From Virgibacillus_O xinjiangensis (GTDB taxonomy: Bacteria > Bacillota > Bacilli > Bacillales > Amphibacillaceae): a stretch of DNA of 64,000 bases. The position numbers were made by a program, and so were the translations under genes. The stretch lies in assembly GCF_042643145.1 (NCBI RefSeq), contig NZ_JBHRSA010000049.1, positions 1 through 64,000 of the forward strand, in the 5' to 3' direction. The notes beneath the pieces are model-generated. The model did no database searches, had not been told where the DNA came from, and saw only the letters and a program-made list of their open reading frames with translations. The first letter of the stretch is position 1, and every line of letters starts with the position of its first letter. This document shows positions 10,146 to 18,703 of this stretch, in pieces.

Positions 10146-11247
10146 ATGGAAATGGCAGAAATCAAAAATGAATTGGATAAGATGAAGGCAAGAATTGAAG
10201 ACTTTAGGGGGTCTCTTTGACTTAGATAATAAGAAGGTTCGCATCAGAGAGCTGGATCTCGACATGTCTGAGCCGGAATTCTGGAACGATCAGGATCGGG
10301 CACAGAAAATAATCAATGAAGCAAATGTGTTGAAAGATTATGTGAACAACTTTGAGGAATTGGATGAAAAATGGAACAATCTGGAGGTTTCCTATGAACT
10401 GGTCAAAGAAGAGAATGACCAGGAACTCTATGAAGAACTGAATGAAGAGGTCCTTACACTGAAGCAGGAAATCAACGACTTTGAACTGCAATTACTGCTA
10501 AGTGAACCATATGACAGGAATAATGCGATTCTTGAACTCCACCCTGGTGCAGGTGGGACAGAATCACAGGACTGGGCCAGCATGCTACTGCGGATGTACC
10601 AGCGCTGGGCGGAAGAAAAGGATTTCAAAGTGGAGACATTGGACTACCTTCCAGGTGAAGAAGCAGGTGTTAAAAGCGTCACCTTGATGATCAAAGGCCA
10701 TAATGCTTATGGTTATCTGAAGGCGGAGAAAGGAGTCCATCGCCTGGTTCGGATCTCTCCTTTCGATTCATCCGGTCGTCGCCATACGTCTTTCGCTTCC
10801 TGTGAAGTGATGCCGGAAATGCCTGATGATGTAGAGATCGAAGTCAAGACGGAGGATATAAAGGTGGATACCTACCGGGCAAGCGGTGCCGGTGGACAGC
10901 ATGTTAACACCACTGATTCTGCTGTGCGTATAACTCATCTGCCTACCAATACTATTGTTACTTGCCAAAATGAACGATCCCAGATCAAAAATAGGGAAGC
11001 AGCCATGAAAATGCTGAAATCAAAGTTGTACCAGCAGGAAATCGAAAGGCAACAACAGGAGCTTGATGATATTCGCGGGGAACAGAAAGAAATCGGCTGG
11101 GGCAGTCAGATCCGTTCTTATGTGTTCCACCCTTATGCCATGGTGAAAGACCACCGTACCAATATGGAAATGGGAAATACACAAAGTGTGATGGACGGAA
11201 ATATCGACCCATTCATCGATGCGTACCTGCGTTCCCGAATGAATTAA
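10146..11247 (+). CDS. prfB: Peptide chain release factor 2, programmed +1 frameshift
   Basis: RF2 releases peptides at UGA and UAA. The gene is in two frames. Codons 1-24 run from ATG 10146 (site GAGGTG upstream) to CTT 10215-10217 and are followed by in-frame TGA at 10218-10220. Skipping T10218 continues at GAC 10219 to the stop at 11247, giving 366 residues, the normal length. The shift site has the internal Shine-Dalgarno-like AGGGGG at 10206-10211 followed by TCTCTTTGAC. The RF2 tripeptide SPF (RISPFDSSG) and the catalytic GGQ (SGAGGQHVN) are intact. RF2 level autoregulates the shift in known homologues. The gene is not broken. Confidence 0.97.
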
Positions 11248-11253
11248 AGACAT

Positions 11254-11297
11254 CGTACGGTAGTATGGAGAGTTTTCATAATCCTTACTTCCGTACG
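11254..11297 (+). terminator. Hairpin after prfB
   Basis: A 15-bp stem with two mismatches (11254-11268 with 11283-11297) lies just past the prfB stop. Only scattered T residues follow, so terminator strength is uncertain. Confidence 0.5.
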
Positions 11298-11460
11298 TAT
11301 TCTTTTACACTTCTTGGACATTATACATAGAAGAACATGAACATTTCAGGGGAATTATTTCAATAATTCGTCAAATAAATGTTGGTTTTATTTTCCTTGA
11401 TAAGGGTTATAATAACATTGTAACTACCAGCAAAAATATTCAGTTAGGGGGAAAGCTTGT

Positions 11461-11835
11461 ATGAAGAAATGGTTGATGACAGTAGTATTCGGATCAGCAC
11501 TTGTACTTACCGCATGCGGCGGTGGCGGCGATGAAGGCGGCGGCACTGATGAATCCGCAGACAATGGTGATACTGGTACAGAGGAATCAGCTGATGGCGG
11601 CGGTTCTGTAGATACAGCTGCTGCAGAAGAAATTTATCAGAACAATTGCGCATCCTGCCATGGAGGCGATCTCTCAGGAGGAGCAGGTCCTGATCTGACA
11701 AGCGTAGGAGCAGATTACTCTGCTGATGAAATCGCTGATATCATCGAGAATGGTAAAGGAAGCATGCCGGCACAAAGCCAGGTTTCCGGTGAAGACCGCG
11801 AAACACTTGCTAATTGGTTGGCAGAACAACAGTAA
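11461..11835 (+). CDS. cccB: Lipoprotein cytochrome c-551 CccB
   Basis: A 124-residue small membrane-anchored cytochrome c that carries electrons outside the membrane to terminal oxidases. The signal peptide ends in the lipobox LTAC with the lipidated Cys at residue 19. A Gly/Asp/Ser-rich linker covers about 20-51. The haem-binding CASCH spans 63-67 and the distal ligand Met is near 102 (GKGSMPAQ). Start ATG 11461 lies behind GGGGGAAAGC. A TATAAT at 11408-11413 may be its -10. B. subtilis also has cccB between prfB and ftsE. It ends at a strong terminator. Confidence 0.95.
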   Translation: MKKWLMTVVFGSALVLTACGGGGDEGGGTDESADNGDTGTEESADGGGSVDTAAAEEIYQNNCASCHGGDLSGGAGPDLTSVGADYSADEIADIIENGKGSMPAQSQVSGEDRETLANWLAEQQ

Positions 11836-11852
11836 ATATTGAATAAAAAGAG

Positions 11853-11889
11853 AACCGGATCATGGGTATATTCCATGGTCCGGTTTTTT
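11853..11889 (+). terminator. Terminator after cccB
   Basis: A 13-bp stem with one G-U pair (11853-11865 with 11873-11885) is followed by TTTTTT at 11884-11889. Confidence 0.85.
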
Positions 11890-11955
11890 ATTACAAAATT
11901 CCCCTTAATGAAATATAAATGTAATAATTTTTTAGCTAAAAATGCTGTCGATAAA

Positions 11956-11964
11956 TGATATAAT
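11956..11964 (+). promoter_or_regulatory. Extended -10 promoter of ftsEX
   Basis: TGA directly before TATAAT forms an extended -10 (TGnTATAAT at 11956-11964), 89 bp before ftsE. A weak -35 is tolerated in this promoter type. Confidence 0.5.
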
Positions 11965-12052
11965 GTAGAAGTGATTTGGAGAGAGAGCAGATAATACATG
12001 AAGAATCAACTACAGCAAGAATGACTACATTTCAAAAAGGTGAGCTAATTTT

Positions 12053-12739
12053 ATGATCTTAATGAAAGATGTCTATAAGACATATGCCAACGGGGTTACT
12101 GCCTTGAATGGCATAAGTGTTGATATAAAACAAGGAGAATTTGTATATGTTGTCGGCCCAAGCGGCGCAGGCAAATCCACCTTCATCAAATTGATCTACC
12201 GCGAAGAAAAACCCACAGAAGGTACCATTCTCATCAATAACAAAGATTTAAGTACCATCAAGGAGAAGAAAGTTCCATTTCTGCGCCGGGATATCGGCGT
12301 AGTGTTCCAGGATTTCAAACTGCTTCCAAAACTCTCAGTCTATGAAAATATAGCCTTTGCATTGGAAGTGATAGGAGAGTCACCGCAGAAGATCCGCACA
12401 AGAGTCATGGATGTGCTGGATATGGTAGGGCTTAAGAATAAGGCAAGATTCATACCGGATGAACTTTCCGGTGGAGAACAGCAGCGTGTCTCCATAGCCC
12501 GGGCGATCGTCAATCGTCCGAAAATCGTCATTGCGGATGAGCCAACAGGCAACCTTGATCCTGAGACCTCTTGGGAAATCATGAGAACCTTTGAAGAAAT
12601 AAATGCACAGGGGACCACCCTGATTATGGCTACACATAGCAAAGAAATCGTAAATACCATCACCAAGCGGGTTATTGCCATTGAGGACGGCCTAGTTGTC
12701 AGGGATGAAGACAGAGGTGAATACGGCTATGAAGTTTAG
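12053..12739 (+). CDS. ftsE: Cell-division ABC ATPase FtsE
   Basis: A 228-residue ATPase that drives the FtsX membrane subunit to switch on a peptidoglycan hydrolase outside the cell. Walker A is GPSGAGKST, the Q-loop region is VFQDFKLLPKLS, the ABC signature is LSGGEQQR, and Walker B is IVIADEPTGNLD. The H-loop His is in MATHSKE. Start ATG 12053 follows AAGGTGAG. Its last 11 bases overlap ftsX, so translation is coupled. It is close to B. subtilis FtsE along its whole length. Confidence 0.97.
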   Translation: MILMKDVYKTYANGVTALNGISVDIKQGEFVYVVGPSGAGKSTFIKLIYREEKPTEGTILINNKDLSTIKEKKVPFLRRDIGVVFQDFKLLPKLSVYENIAFALEVIGESPQKIRTRVMDVLDMVGLKNKARFIPDELSGGEQQRVSIARAIVNRPKIVIADEPTGNLDPETSWEIMRTFEEINAQGTTLIMATHSKEIVNTITKRVIAIEDGLVVRDEDRGEYGYEV

Positions 12740-13622
12740 GACATTTTTGCGTCATATGCGTGAAGGATCGAAAAACATTTTCCGTAATGGCTGGATGACC
12801 GTTGCTTCTGTAGGAGCAGTGACAACTACTTTGATTCTGGTCGGTGCATTTATTGCCTTGATGCTGAATATCAACCAGATGGCCACCAATATAGAGGATG
12901 ATGTACAGGTGAATGTACTCATCGACCCTACGTTGGATGACGAAGGGATTACAGCCCTTGGTGAACAGATAGCTGAGATAGACGGTGTGGAGTCGGTGAC
13001 GTTCTCATCCAAGGATGAACAGCTGGAAAGTCTTGTTGAAAGTATGGGAGAAGATGGACAGGCTTGGCAGTTGTTCGAACAGGACAACCCATTGAACCAT
13101 GCTTATGAGGTCTATGCAGAAGAACCAGAGCAGACTGGTACAGTGGCAGCGTCTATCCAAAACTTGGAAGGGGCCCAGGAAGTCAATTACGGCCAGGAGG
13201 TCGTTCAACAGCTATTTGATTTCAACCAATATGCCCGGTACATTGGTTTAGCTTTGATCATTGGTTTGCTATTCACGGCAATCTTTCTTATTTCCAATAC
13301 CATTAAAATTACCATCATGGCCCGGAGCCGTGAGATAGGAATTATGAAATTGGTCGGAGCTACCAACGGATTCATCAGGTGGCCATTCTTTATTGAAGGC
13401 CTTCTGTTAGGAGTGCTGGGATCCATCATACCGATTGCAGTCATCATGACAGGATATTATTACCTGTACCACAATCTGAGCGATAAGATAAGCTTCAGCT
13501 TTGTGGAAATCTTGCCATTCAACCCATTTGCCTGGCAACTTTCCCTGATCATCTTGCTTATCGGAGCAACCATCGGGGTCTGGGGCAGTGTGATGAGTGT
13601 ACGGAAGTTCCTGAAGGTTTAG
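12729..13622 (+). CDS. ftsX: Cell-division transmembrane protein FtsX
   Basis: A 297-residue four-helix membrane protein that couples FtsE ATP use to an extracellular wall hydrolase. The first helix lies at about 21-44 (VGAVTTTLILVGAFIALML). A large extracellular loop (about 45-165) follows and is the part that contacts effectors in homologues. Helices near 170-195, 220-245 and 265-290 form the FtsX/MacB-type domain. Start ATG 12729 is chosen because AGAGGTGA lies at 12713-12720; an upstream TTG frame from 12696 lacks such a site. B. subtilis FtsX is 296 residues. Confidence 0.96.
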   Translation: MKFRTFLRHMREGSKNIFRNGWMTVASVGAVTTTLILVGAFIALMLNINQMATNIEDDVQVNVLIDPTLDDEGITALGEQIAEIDGVESVTFSSKDEQLESLVESMGEDGQAWQLFEQDNPLNHAYEVYAEEPEQTGTVAASIQNLEGAQEVNYGQEVVQQLFDFNQYARYIGLALIIGLLFTAIFLISNTIKITIMARSREIGIMKLVGATNGFIRWPFFIEGLLLGVLGSIIPIAVIMTGYYYLYHNLSDKISFSFVEILPFNPFAWQLSLIILLIGATIGVWGSVMSVRKFLKV

Positions 13623-13697
13623 ATGAAGAAACGATATAGGAATGGTTTGCAAATAAACGATGCAGTTTTATAACTTCTAGGCAACGGAAGGGGAAGC

Positions 13698-15134
13698 ATG
13701 ACAATGAGGAAAATTTTGACCGGAGTGCTTGCAGTCACGATCGCAACGATGGGCATGACTACAAGTGTGCAGGAAATATCAGCTGAATCAATTGATGAAG
13801 TTGAAAAGGAAATTAATGAGCTGCAGAAGAGCAATGAAGAACTGGAGCAGGAGAGAGAAAGTCTTCAGAATGATAAACAGAACACAGAAGAAAAGTTGGA
13901 AAAGAACAAAAAGGAACAGCAAAGTGTTTCAGAGAAGCTTGCTTCCGTCAAAGAGGAAATCAATCAGACTAATTATAAAATAGGCGAAAAAGAGCAGGAG
14001 ATTGATGATACAAATAAGGAAATCGAAGAGCTCAACAACAAAATTGAAGAATTGAAAGAGGAAATAAAGGTACTGGAAGAGCGTATTGCAAAGCGTGAAG
14101 AATTATTGAAGGAGCGTTTGCAGTCCATCCAGCAGAATGGCGGCCCGATGAATTATATGGAAGTGATTTTCGGTGCTCAGAGTTTCGGTGATTTCATCAA
14201 TAGATCTACTGCTGTGAACACCATCATGGATTCCGATAAACAGATCATGGAAGATCAAGAGGCGGACAAGCAGGCATTGGAAGCCAATAAGGAAGAAGTG
14301 CAGGCCAGTAAGAAAGAAGTAGAGAACCAAAAGTTGGCCTTAGAAGAGCAAAAGGCAGAGCTTGAAACCCTCAAATCCCAGCTGAAAGACCAAAGCAAAG
14401 AGCATGAGTCCCTGCTGGCAGATTTGGAGGAGAAAGAAAAAGACCTCGTAGAGATCCAATTGAGCAATGAACAGAGGCAGGAAATACTTAATGCAGAGAA
14501 AGAAGCTAATGCAAAGGCAATAGCAATCGCTAGGGCGGAGAAAAGTGAGCTTGAGCAGCTTGCTGCAGAAAGAGAAGCCCGCGAGAAGGAAGCTAGAGAG
14601 CGCAGAGAGCGTGAAAGGGAACAGGAAGAAAAGAGTACCGCTAATACAGCCAATGCGGAGTCCTCTTCTTCCAGCAAAACCAATTCCGGTTCAGCTGGAA
14701 AAGCAAATACATCGGTAAGCTCGAAAGATAGTGGGGCAGTGTTTATGCATCCTGCACCAGGCGGTGTGACATCCACTTTCGGGCCAAGGAATTCTCCAGG
14801 CGGCATTGGTTCAACCAACCATAAAGGTGTAGATTTTGCAGTAAGTACCGGCACCCCTCTGAAAGCACCTGCAGATGGTGTCGTAAGCAGGGCTGGAAGA
14901 TTGGGCGGTTTTGGGAATGTTATTATGATTTCCCATTATATTGACGGAAAAAGCTATACGACGGTTTCCGCTCACTTAAGCAGCATGTCTGTTTCCAAAG
15001 GTGACACGGTCAGCCGTGGACAAGTTATCGGAGCTACAGGGAACACAGGAAACTCCACGGGACCTCACTTGCATTTTGAAGTGCATCTCGGCGGTTATGG
15101 AAATGCTGTAAATCCAATGCCATATCTCCAATAA
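13698..15134 (+). CDS. Secreted coiled-coil M23 peptidoglycan hydrolase
   Basis: A 478-residue exported protein with a signal peptide (1-29, cleavage likely after EISA), a long Glu/Lys/Gln-rich coiled coil (about 35-300), a Ser/Thr/Asn linker, and a C-terminal M23/LytM domain (about 345-478). The zinc motif HxxxD is in NHKGVDFAV and the second HxH is in GPHLHFEVH. All catalytic residues appear present. It lies 75 bp after ftsX. By analogy with EnvC and PcsB, the coiled coil is expected to be held by FtsX and to gate the peptidase; that is inference. B. subtilis FtsEX instead works through CwlO, encoded elsewhere. Start ATG 13698 follows GGAAGGGG. Confidence 0.92.
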   Translation: MTMRKILTGVLAVTIATMGMTTSVQEISAESIDEVEKEINELQKSNEELEQERESLQNDKQNTEEKLEKNKKEQQSVSEKLASVKEEINQTNYKIGEKEQEIDDTNKEIEELNNKIEELKEEIKVLEERIAKREELLKERLQSIQQNGGPMNYMEVIFGAQSFGDFINRSTAVNTIMDSDKQIMEDQEADKQALEANKEEVQASKKEVENQKLALEEQKAELETLKSQLKDQSKEHESLLADLEEKEKDLVEIQLSNEQRQEILNAEKEANAKAIAIARAEKSELEQLAAEREAREKEARERREREREQEEKSTANTANAESSSSSKTNSGSAGKANTSVSSKDSGAVFMHPAPGGVTSTFGPRNSPGGIGSTNHKGVDFAVSTGTPLKAPADGVVSRAGRLGGFGNVIMISHYIDGKSYTTVSAHLSSMSVSKGDTVSRGQVIGATGNTGNSTGPHLHFEVHLGGYGNAVNPMPYLQ

Positions 15135-15146
15135 CATACTAGACTA

Positions 15147-15192
15147 TAGAAAGAAGGCATCCGCCATTATGGTGGAATGTCTTCTTTCTTTT
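15147..15192 (+). terminator. Terminator after the M23 hydrolase gene
   Basis: A long stem of roughly 16-19 bp, interrupted by mismatches (AGAAAGAAGGCAT with the right arm ending TCTTCTTTCT), is followed by TTTT. It lies 13 bp past the stop codon. Confidence 0.7.
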
Positions 15193-15279
15193 AAGGAATG
15201 AAATATGGAATAAAACCGTAGTCATCGTTGGAATATAGTGGTATGCTTTTTATACGAAAGATATAACTGAGGTGAAAAA

Positions 15280-16746
15280 ATGAAGCGAAAGATGCCGCAA
15301 ATTATATTGGCTGTCATAGGAGCTGTCCTACTCGCTGCAAGCGGTGTATATGCCGGAATGCAGATTTCGGATGCTGATAACAGTGATACAGAGCAGAAGA
15401 TTATAGATGCCATTGAATCATCTGATTCGAACTCCCCAGGAGACACGAACGGGAAGGACAGTATGCAGAAAGTCCGGCAGGCATACGGGATCATCCAGCA
15501 GAACTACTTAGAAGATGTGGAAGATCAACAGCTCGTGGAAGGTGCCATCGAAGGAATGCTATCTACCTTGGAAGATCCTCACAGTTCCTATATGGACGTT
15601 GAAATGATGGAACAGTTTGATGATCAGATTGAATCTTCCTTTGAGGGAATTGGCGCAGAAGTCAGCATGGTAAATGATATTGTTACGATCGTATCGCCAA
15701 TCAAAGATTCTCCGGCTGAAAAAGCAGGACTGCGTCCAAATGATCAGGTGCTTTCTGTGGATGGAGAAGAACTGCAGGGGTTGAATCTGAATGAAGCGGT
15801 CGCGAAAATACGTGGTGAAAAAGGGACAGAAGTTGTGTTGGAGATACAGCGTTCGAGTGTAGCCGATCCATTTGAAGTTACCATCACAAGAGATGAAATC
15901 CCAGTGGAGACGGTATACAGCAGTACGGAAACCGTTGAAGGAAAAAAGACGGGAATCATAGAAATAACCAACTTCAGCGAGAACACAGCCAATGAATTCA
16001 ATGACCAGCTCAAGACATTGGAAAGTGAAGGAATAGAAGGCCTCGTCATTGATGTCAGGGCCAACCCGGGTGGCCTTTTGAATGTGGCTGAAGAAATTCT
16101 GTCCCTGTTTGTCCCATCAGATATTCCTTACATTCAAATAGAGGACCAGAATGGTGAAACGATGCCTTATTACTCCGATTTGGACGAGAAAAAAGATTAT
16201 CCGATCAGTGTAGTCATTGACGAAGGTAGTGCCTCTGCTTCTGAAATCCTGGCCATAGCGATGAAGGAACTGGGCTACGATGTGGTGGGGAAACAGAGCT
16301 ATGGTAAAGGAACCGTTCAACAGGCAGTGCCATTGGGTGATGGAAGTTCCATCAAACTTACGACGTTCAAGTGGCTGTCACCAGAAGGAAAATGGATCAA
16401 TGAGGAAGGTGTGAAGCCTACGGTAGAGGTTTCGCAGCCTGATTATTTCTATACCAGTCCGGTGCAGGTGGAAGAGTCGTTCACTTATGATGAAACAGAT
16501 TCAGCCATTTCCAACCTCCAGCAGATGCTGGAAGGGCTTGGATATGAGCCAGGTCGGACAGATGGTTATTTCGACAGGGAAACAGAAGAAGCAGTACGTA
16601 ATTTCCAGTCCGACCATGAGTTGGAGGAAACCGGAGAAGTTGATGAAGAAACTGCCGGTGTCCTTGAAGCGAATATAATGGAAAAAATTCGTGAAGGAGA
16701 AGATGATCGGCAGCTGGAGAAGGCACTGCAAGAGTTATACCAATAA
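15280..16746 (+). CDS. ctpB: Carboxy-terminal processing protease CtpB
   Basis: A 488-residue S41 serine protease anchored outside the membrane. An N-terminal membrane segment (about 7-26) is followed by a helical region, a PDZ domain (about 120-195, with SPAEKAGLRPNDQVLSVDG), and the S41 core. The catalytic Ser is in IDEGSASASEIL and the Lys in KQSYGKGTVQ. A peptidoglycan-binding domain lies at about 405-470 (LQQMLEGLGYEPGRTDGYFD). B. subtilis CtpB cleaves SpoIVFA to time SigK activation during sporulation, and a similar role is likely. Start ATG 15280 follows GAGGTG. Confidence 0.95.
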   Translation: MKRKMPQIILAVIGAVLLAASGVYAGMQISDADNSDTEQKIIDAIESSDSNSPGDTNGKDSMQKVRQAYGIIQQNYLEDVEDQQLVEGAIEGMLSTLEDPHSSYMDVEMMEQFDDQIESSFEGIGAEVSMVNDIVTIVSPIKDSPAEKAGLRPNDQVLSVDGEELQGLNLNEAVAKIRGEKGTEVVLEIQRSSVADPFEVTITRDEIPVETVYSSTETVEGKKTGIIEITNFSENTANEFNDQLKTLESEGIEGLVIDVRANPGGLLNVAEEILSLFVPSDIPYIQIEDQNGETMPYYSDLDEKKDYPISVVIDEGSASASEILAIAMKELGYDVVGKQSYGKGTVQQAVPLGDGSSIKLTTFKWLSPEGKWINEEGVKPTVEVSQPDYFYTSPVQVEESFTYDETDSAISNLQQMLEGLGYEPGRTDGYFDRETEEAVRNFQSDHELEETGEVDEETAGVLEANIMEKIREGEDDRQLEKALQELYQ

Positions 16747-16750
16747 AAGG

Positions 16751-16773
16751 TCCGCGGGTCTCCGCGGATTTTT
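16751..16773 (+). terminator. Terminator after ctpB
   Basis: A perfect 7-bp GC-rich stem (16751-16757 with 16762-16768) and 4-nt loop are followed by TTTTT at 16769-16773. Confidence 0.85.
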
Positions 16774-16893
16774 CCATGTATTCTGCTGCATGGTGAGGTG
16801 TCTGATGGCCGCGTGGAATGAGTGGCAGAAACGTTCAGGAAGCAGTGAAAATCACAAATTATCATTCGTACAGGGACGGGAAGGTGAAATGAC

Positions 16894-18066
16894 ATGTTGC
16901 AGGATTGGCTTTATGAAGGACTAGCAGCGATAGGTAGAGTGTTCCTTCATCCGATAACTTACTGGGCAGTCGTGCTTGTTGTGATAGCAGGCTATAACAG
17001 GATAAAGAGGGAAAGAAGAGAGTTCGGCGTAAAAGTGTTCCATCTGTTTACAGAGTGGAAGGGTACCTGGAGGGTCGCCTTCGGGGCAAGTTTGTTCATA
17101 TCTGTGCTCGGTTTAGGAGCAGGAATGGTTTTTCAATTGGAGACGCTTTTTCTTCTTGGAGCAATTACTATCCTGTTGTCTTTACCTTGGAGATTTACAC
17201 TCCTGTCACCGGCCTATTCGTTGGGAATTACTTCCCTCGTTCTTCTGCTATCTCCTATCGTGGCCAGTTTTTTCATTGATGGACAGCTAGGCTGGTTGCA
17301 ACAAGCCAATCTGTCAGGACTGGTTTTATTGCTGGGTCTATTATTAGTGGCGGAAGCTTCATTGGTACGACGTGCAGGGCAAGAGAGTTTTCCACGACTG
17401 GTGCCTGGCAAGCGGGGCGGCTGGACAGGAGAGCATCAACTGAAAAAAATGAGCATAATCCCTTTCTTTGCCTTGGTACCTTCTGGGCAGATCACATCGT
17501 TTGCGGATTTTTGGCCGTACTTCTCCATCGGGGGAGAGACCTACAGCATCGTACTCGTCCCATTTTTACTCGGCTTTCATTATGGCGTGAGAAGCAGGGT
17601 GCCACAACACGCTGCCAACCACCTATCAAGGGCCACTTTGCTATTGGCAATATTCGTCTTGCTGCTTGCAACAGGGAGCATCTATGAACCTTGGTTGGCA
17701 TTCGCGGCCATTGCAGCAGCTATCATAGGTAGAGAGTTTATCAGTTACAGGCATCGGATGGTGGAAAGGAAGGGGCAACCGTATTTCAGAAAGTTGGATG
17801 ATGGGATCCGTGTGCTTGGGGTGATCAAAGATTCACCTGCTGACCGTATCGACATCCATCCAGGGGAGACAGTGAGGAAAGTAAATGGACGGAAAGTGAA
17901 TACGGAAGAGAGTTTTTACCAAGCCTTGCAGGGAAGTGGTGCATACTTTAAGTTGGAAGTGTTGGACGCTTCAGGAGAAATAAGGTTTGTACAAGGTGCT
18001 TTATATGAAGGAGACCACCATGAATTGGGAATAGTACTCTTGAATGATCCTCATAAGGAAAAGTGA
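16894..18066 (+). CDS. minJ: Division-site topology protein MinJ
   Basis: A 390-residue polytopic membrane protein. MinJ links DivIVA to MinD at poles and septa. The N-terminal two thirds hold about seven hydrophobic helices between 20 and 290 (for example SGLVLLLGLLLVAEA). The soluble C-terminus is a PDZ domain (about 305-385) with IKDSPADRIDIHPGETVRKV. Start ATG 16894 follows GGGAAGGTGAAA. Length matches B. subtilis MinJ (397), and its place after ctpB is conserved. Sequence identity in this family is low, so the call leans on architecture plus position. Confidence 0.9.
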   Translation: MLQDWLYEGLAAIGRVFLHPITYWAVVLVVIAGYNRIKRERREFGVKVFHLFTEWKGTWRVAFGASLFISVLGLGAGMVFQLETLFLLGAITILLSLPWRFTLLSPAYSLGITSLVLLLSPIVASFFIDGQLGWLQQANLSGLVLLLGLLLVAEASLVRRAGQESFPRLVPGKRGGWTGEHQLKKMSIIPFFALVPSGQITSFADFWPYFSIGGETYSIVLVPFLLGFHYGVRSRVPQHAANHLSRATLLLAIFVLLLATGSIYEPWLAFAAIAAAIIGREFISYRHRMVERKGQPYFRKLDDGIRVLGVIKDSPADRIDIHPGETVRKVNGRKVNTEESFYQALQGSGAYFKLEVLDASGEIRFVQGALYEGDHHELGIVLLNDPHKEK

Positions 18067-18196
18067 TCATTTCGGCATGCTGGAGGGAACGAGCGGAAAT
18101 ATAGGGAAAAGTGTCTATGCATCCGGAGATGGCCTTGAAATATAGCCGGGCATATGGCTGGTCATTAGGTGGTAATAAAGGCCGTATATTTGATAG

Positions 18197-18444
18197 ATGA
18201 GGCTGGGGCATAATTAAAATGTTGAATCCTACAGACGAGCAATGAACGGAAACAGCGGAGGAAATATACGAAGACTTCTGCGGGAGGAAAGGCATAGGTG
18301 AGACACCACAGTGCGAAGCACAAGGTGGCTCACCAGCCGCCCGCGGAAAGCGAAGTGTATTTCCGGAGTGGTGTATCTCCGCTCATCAGATTTCCAGGTG
18401 GTTCGGGTTTATCTTGGGATAAAACATTTTTGTCCCAGCCTCAT
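18197..18444. repeat. MITE-like element with terminal inverted repeats, repeat copy 2
   Basis: Fourteen-base terminal inverted repeats, ATGAGGCTGGGGCA (18197-18210) and TGTCCCAGCCTCAT (18431-18444), match with one mismatch. The inside (about 18265-18380) shares the GC-rich skeleton of the copy at 100-212, including GAGAC, a GGTGGCTCA-like block and CCCGCGGAAAGCGAAG. It has no coding capacity. GAGGCTGGGACA-ended noncoding elements recur in Bacillaceae genomes, from general knowledge. No clear target-site duplication is visible. Confidence 0.7.
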
Positions 18445-18533
18445 TTTGCTTTAGAATTGTTCTTCTATTATTTGTTTGTCGTCTGCAACCGGGGAAATGA
18501 GAAGAATTTGAAGAAGAAACCGCTGTCATAGAT

Positions 18534-18549
18534 TGTTCATAATTGAACA
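18534..18549. promoter_or_regulatory. Palindromic operator TGTTCATAATTGAACA
   Basis: A perfect 6-4-6 inverted repeat centred at 18541.5, exactly 22 bp (about two helical turns) upstream of the Fnr-type site centre. I do not recognise the regulator. It is not the Rex, Fur or LexA consensus. Confidence 0.5.
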
Positions 18550-18556
18550 TGAATAA

Positions 18557-18598
18557 GTGAGTTAAATCACACGTGGATAAAATTGGGACCTTTATACT
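18557..18598 (+). promoter_or_regulatory. Fnr/CRP-family site and class II promoter of nirK
   Basis: GTGA (18557-18560), six bases and TCAC (18567-18570), with an A beyond, match nine of ten positions of TGTGA-N6-TCACA. A TATACT -10 lies at 18593-18598. The site centre (18563.5) is then about 41.5 bp before the expected start near 18605, which is the class II activation position. There is no good -35, as expected for an activated promoter. Confidence 0.7.
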
Positions 18599-18703
18599 AT
18601 AGATGAAGATGAAAATCAACCATTCAATTTAACAAACGACAGAGTGTATGGCGGTTGAGTGGTCAGGGTTTTTATCTATCATATGACCATGGAGTGGTGA
18701 AAA

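Larger units (their letters stand above)
18067..18703. other. 637-bp gene-free stretch between minJ and nirK
   Basis: Positions 18067-18196 hold nothing I can name. A 248-bp MITE-like repeat fills 18197-18444. Positions 18445-18530 show nothing recognisable. From 18534 to 18605 lies the nirK control region: a palindrome, an Fnr-type site and a -10 box. Short open frames across the repeat have no ribosome site and are not called. Confidence 0.7.

Noticed and set aside
10146..10220. prfB as a pseudogene because of the in-frame TGA
   Set aside because: The stop lies at a canonical programmed frameshift site and the rest of the gene is intact.
18298..18531. 77-residue frame across the second repeat
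   Set aside because: It lies mostly in the MITE-like element; no start signal and low-complexity composition.
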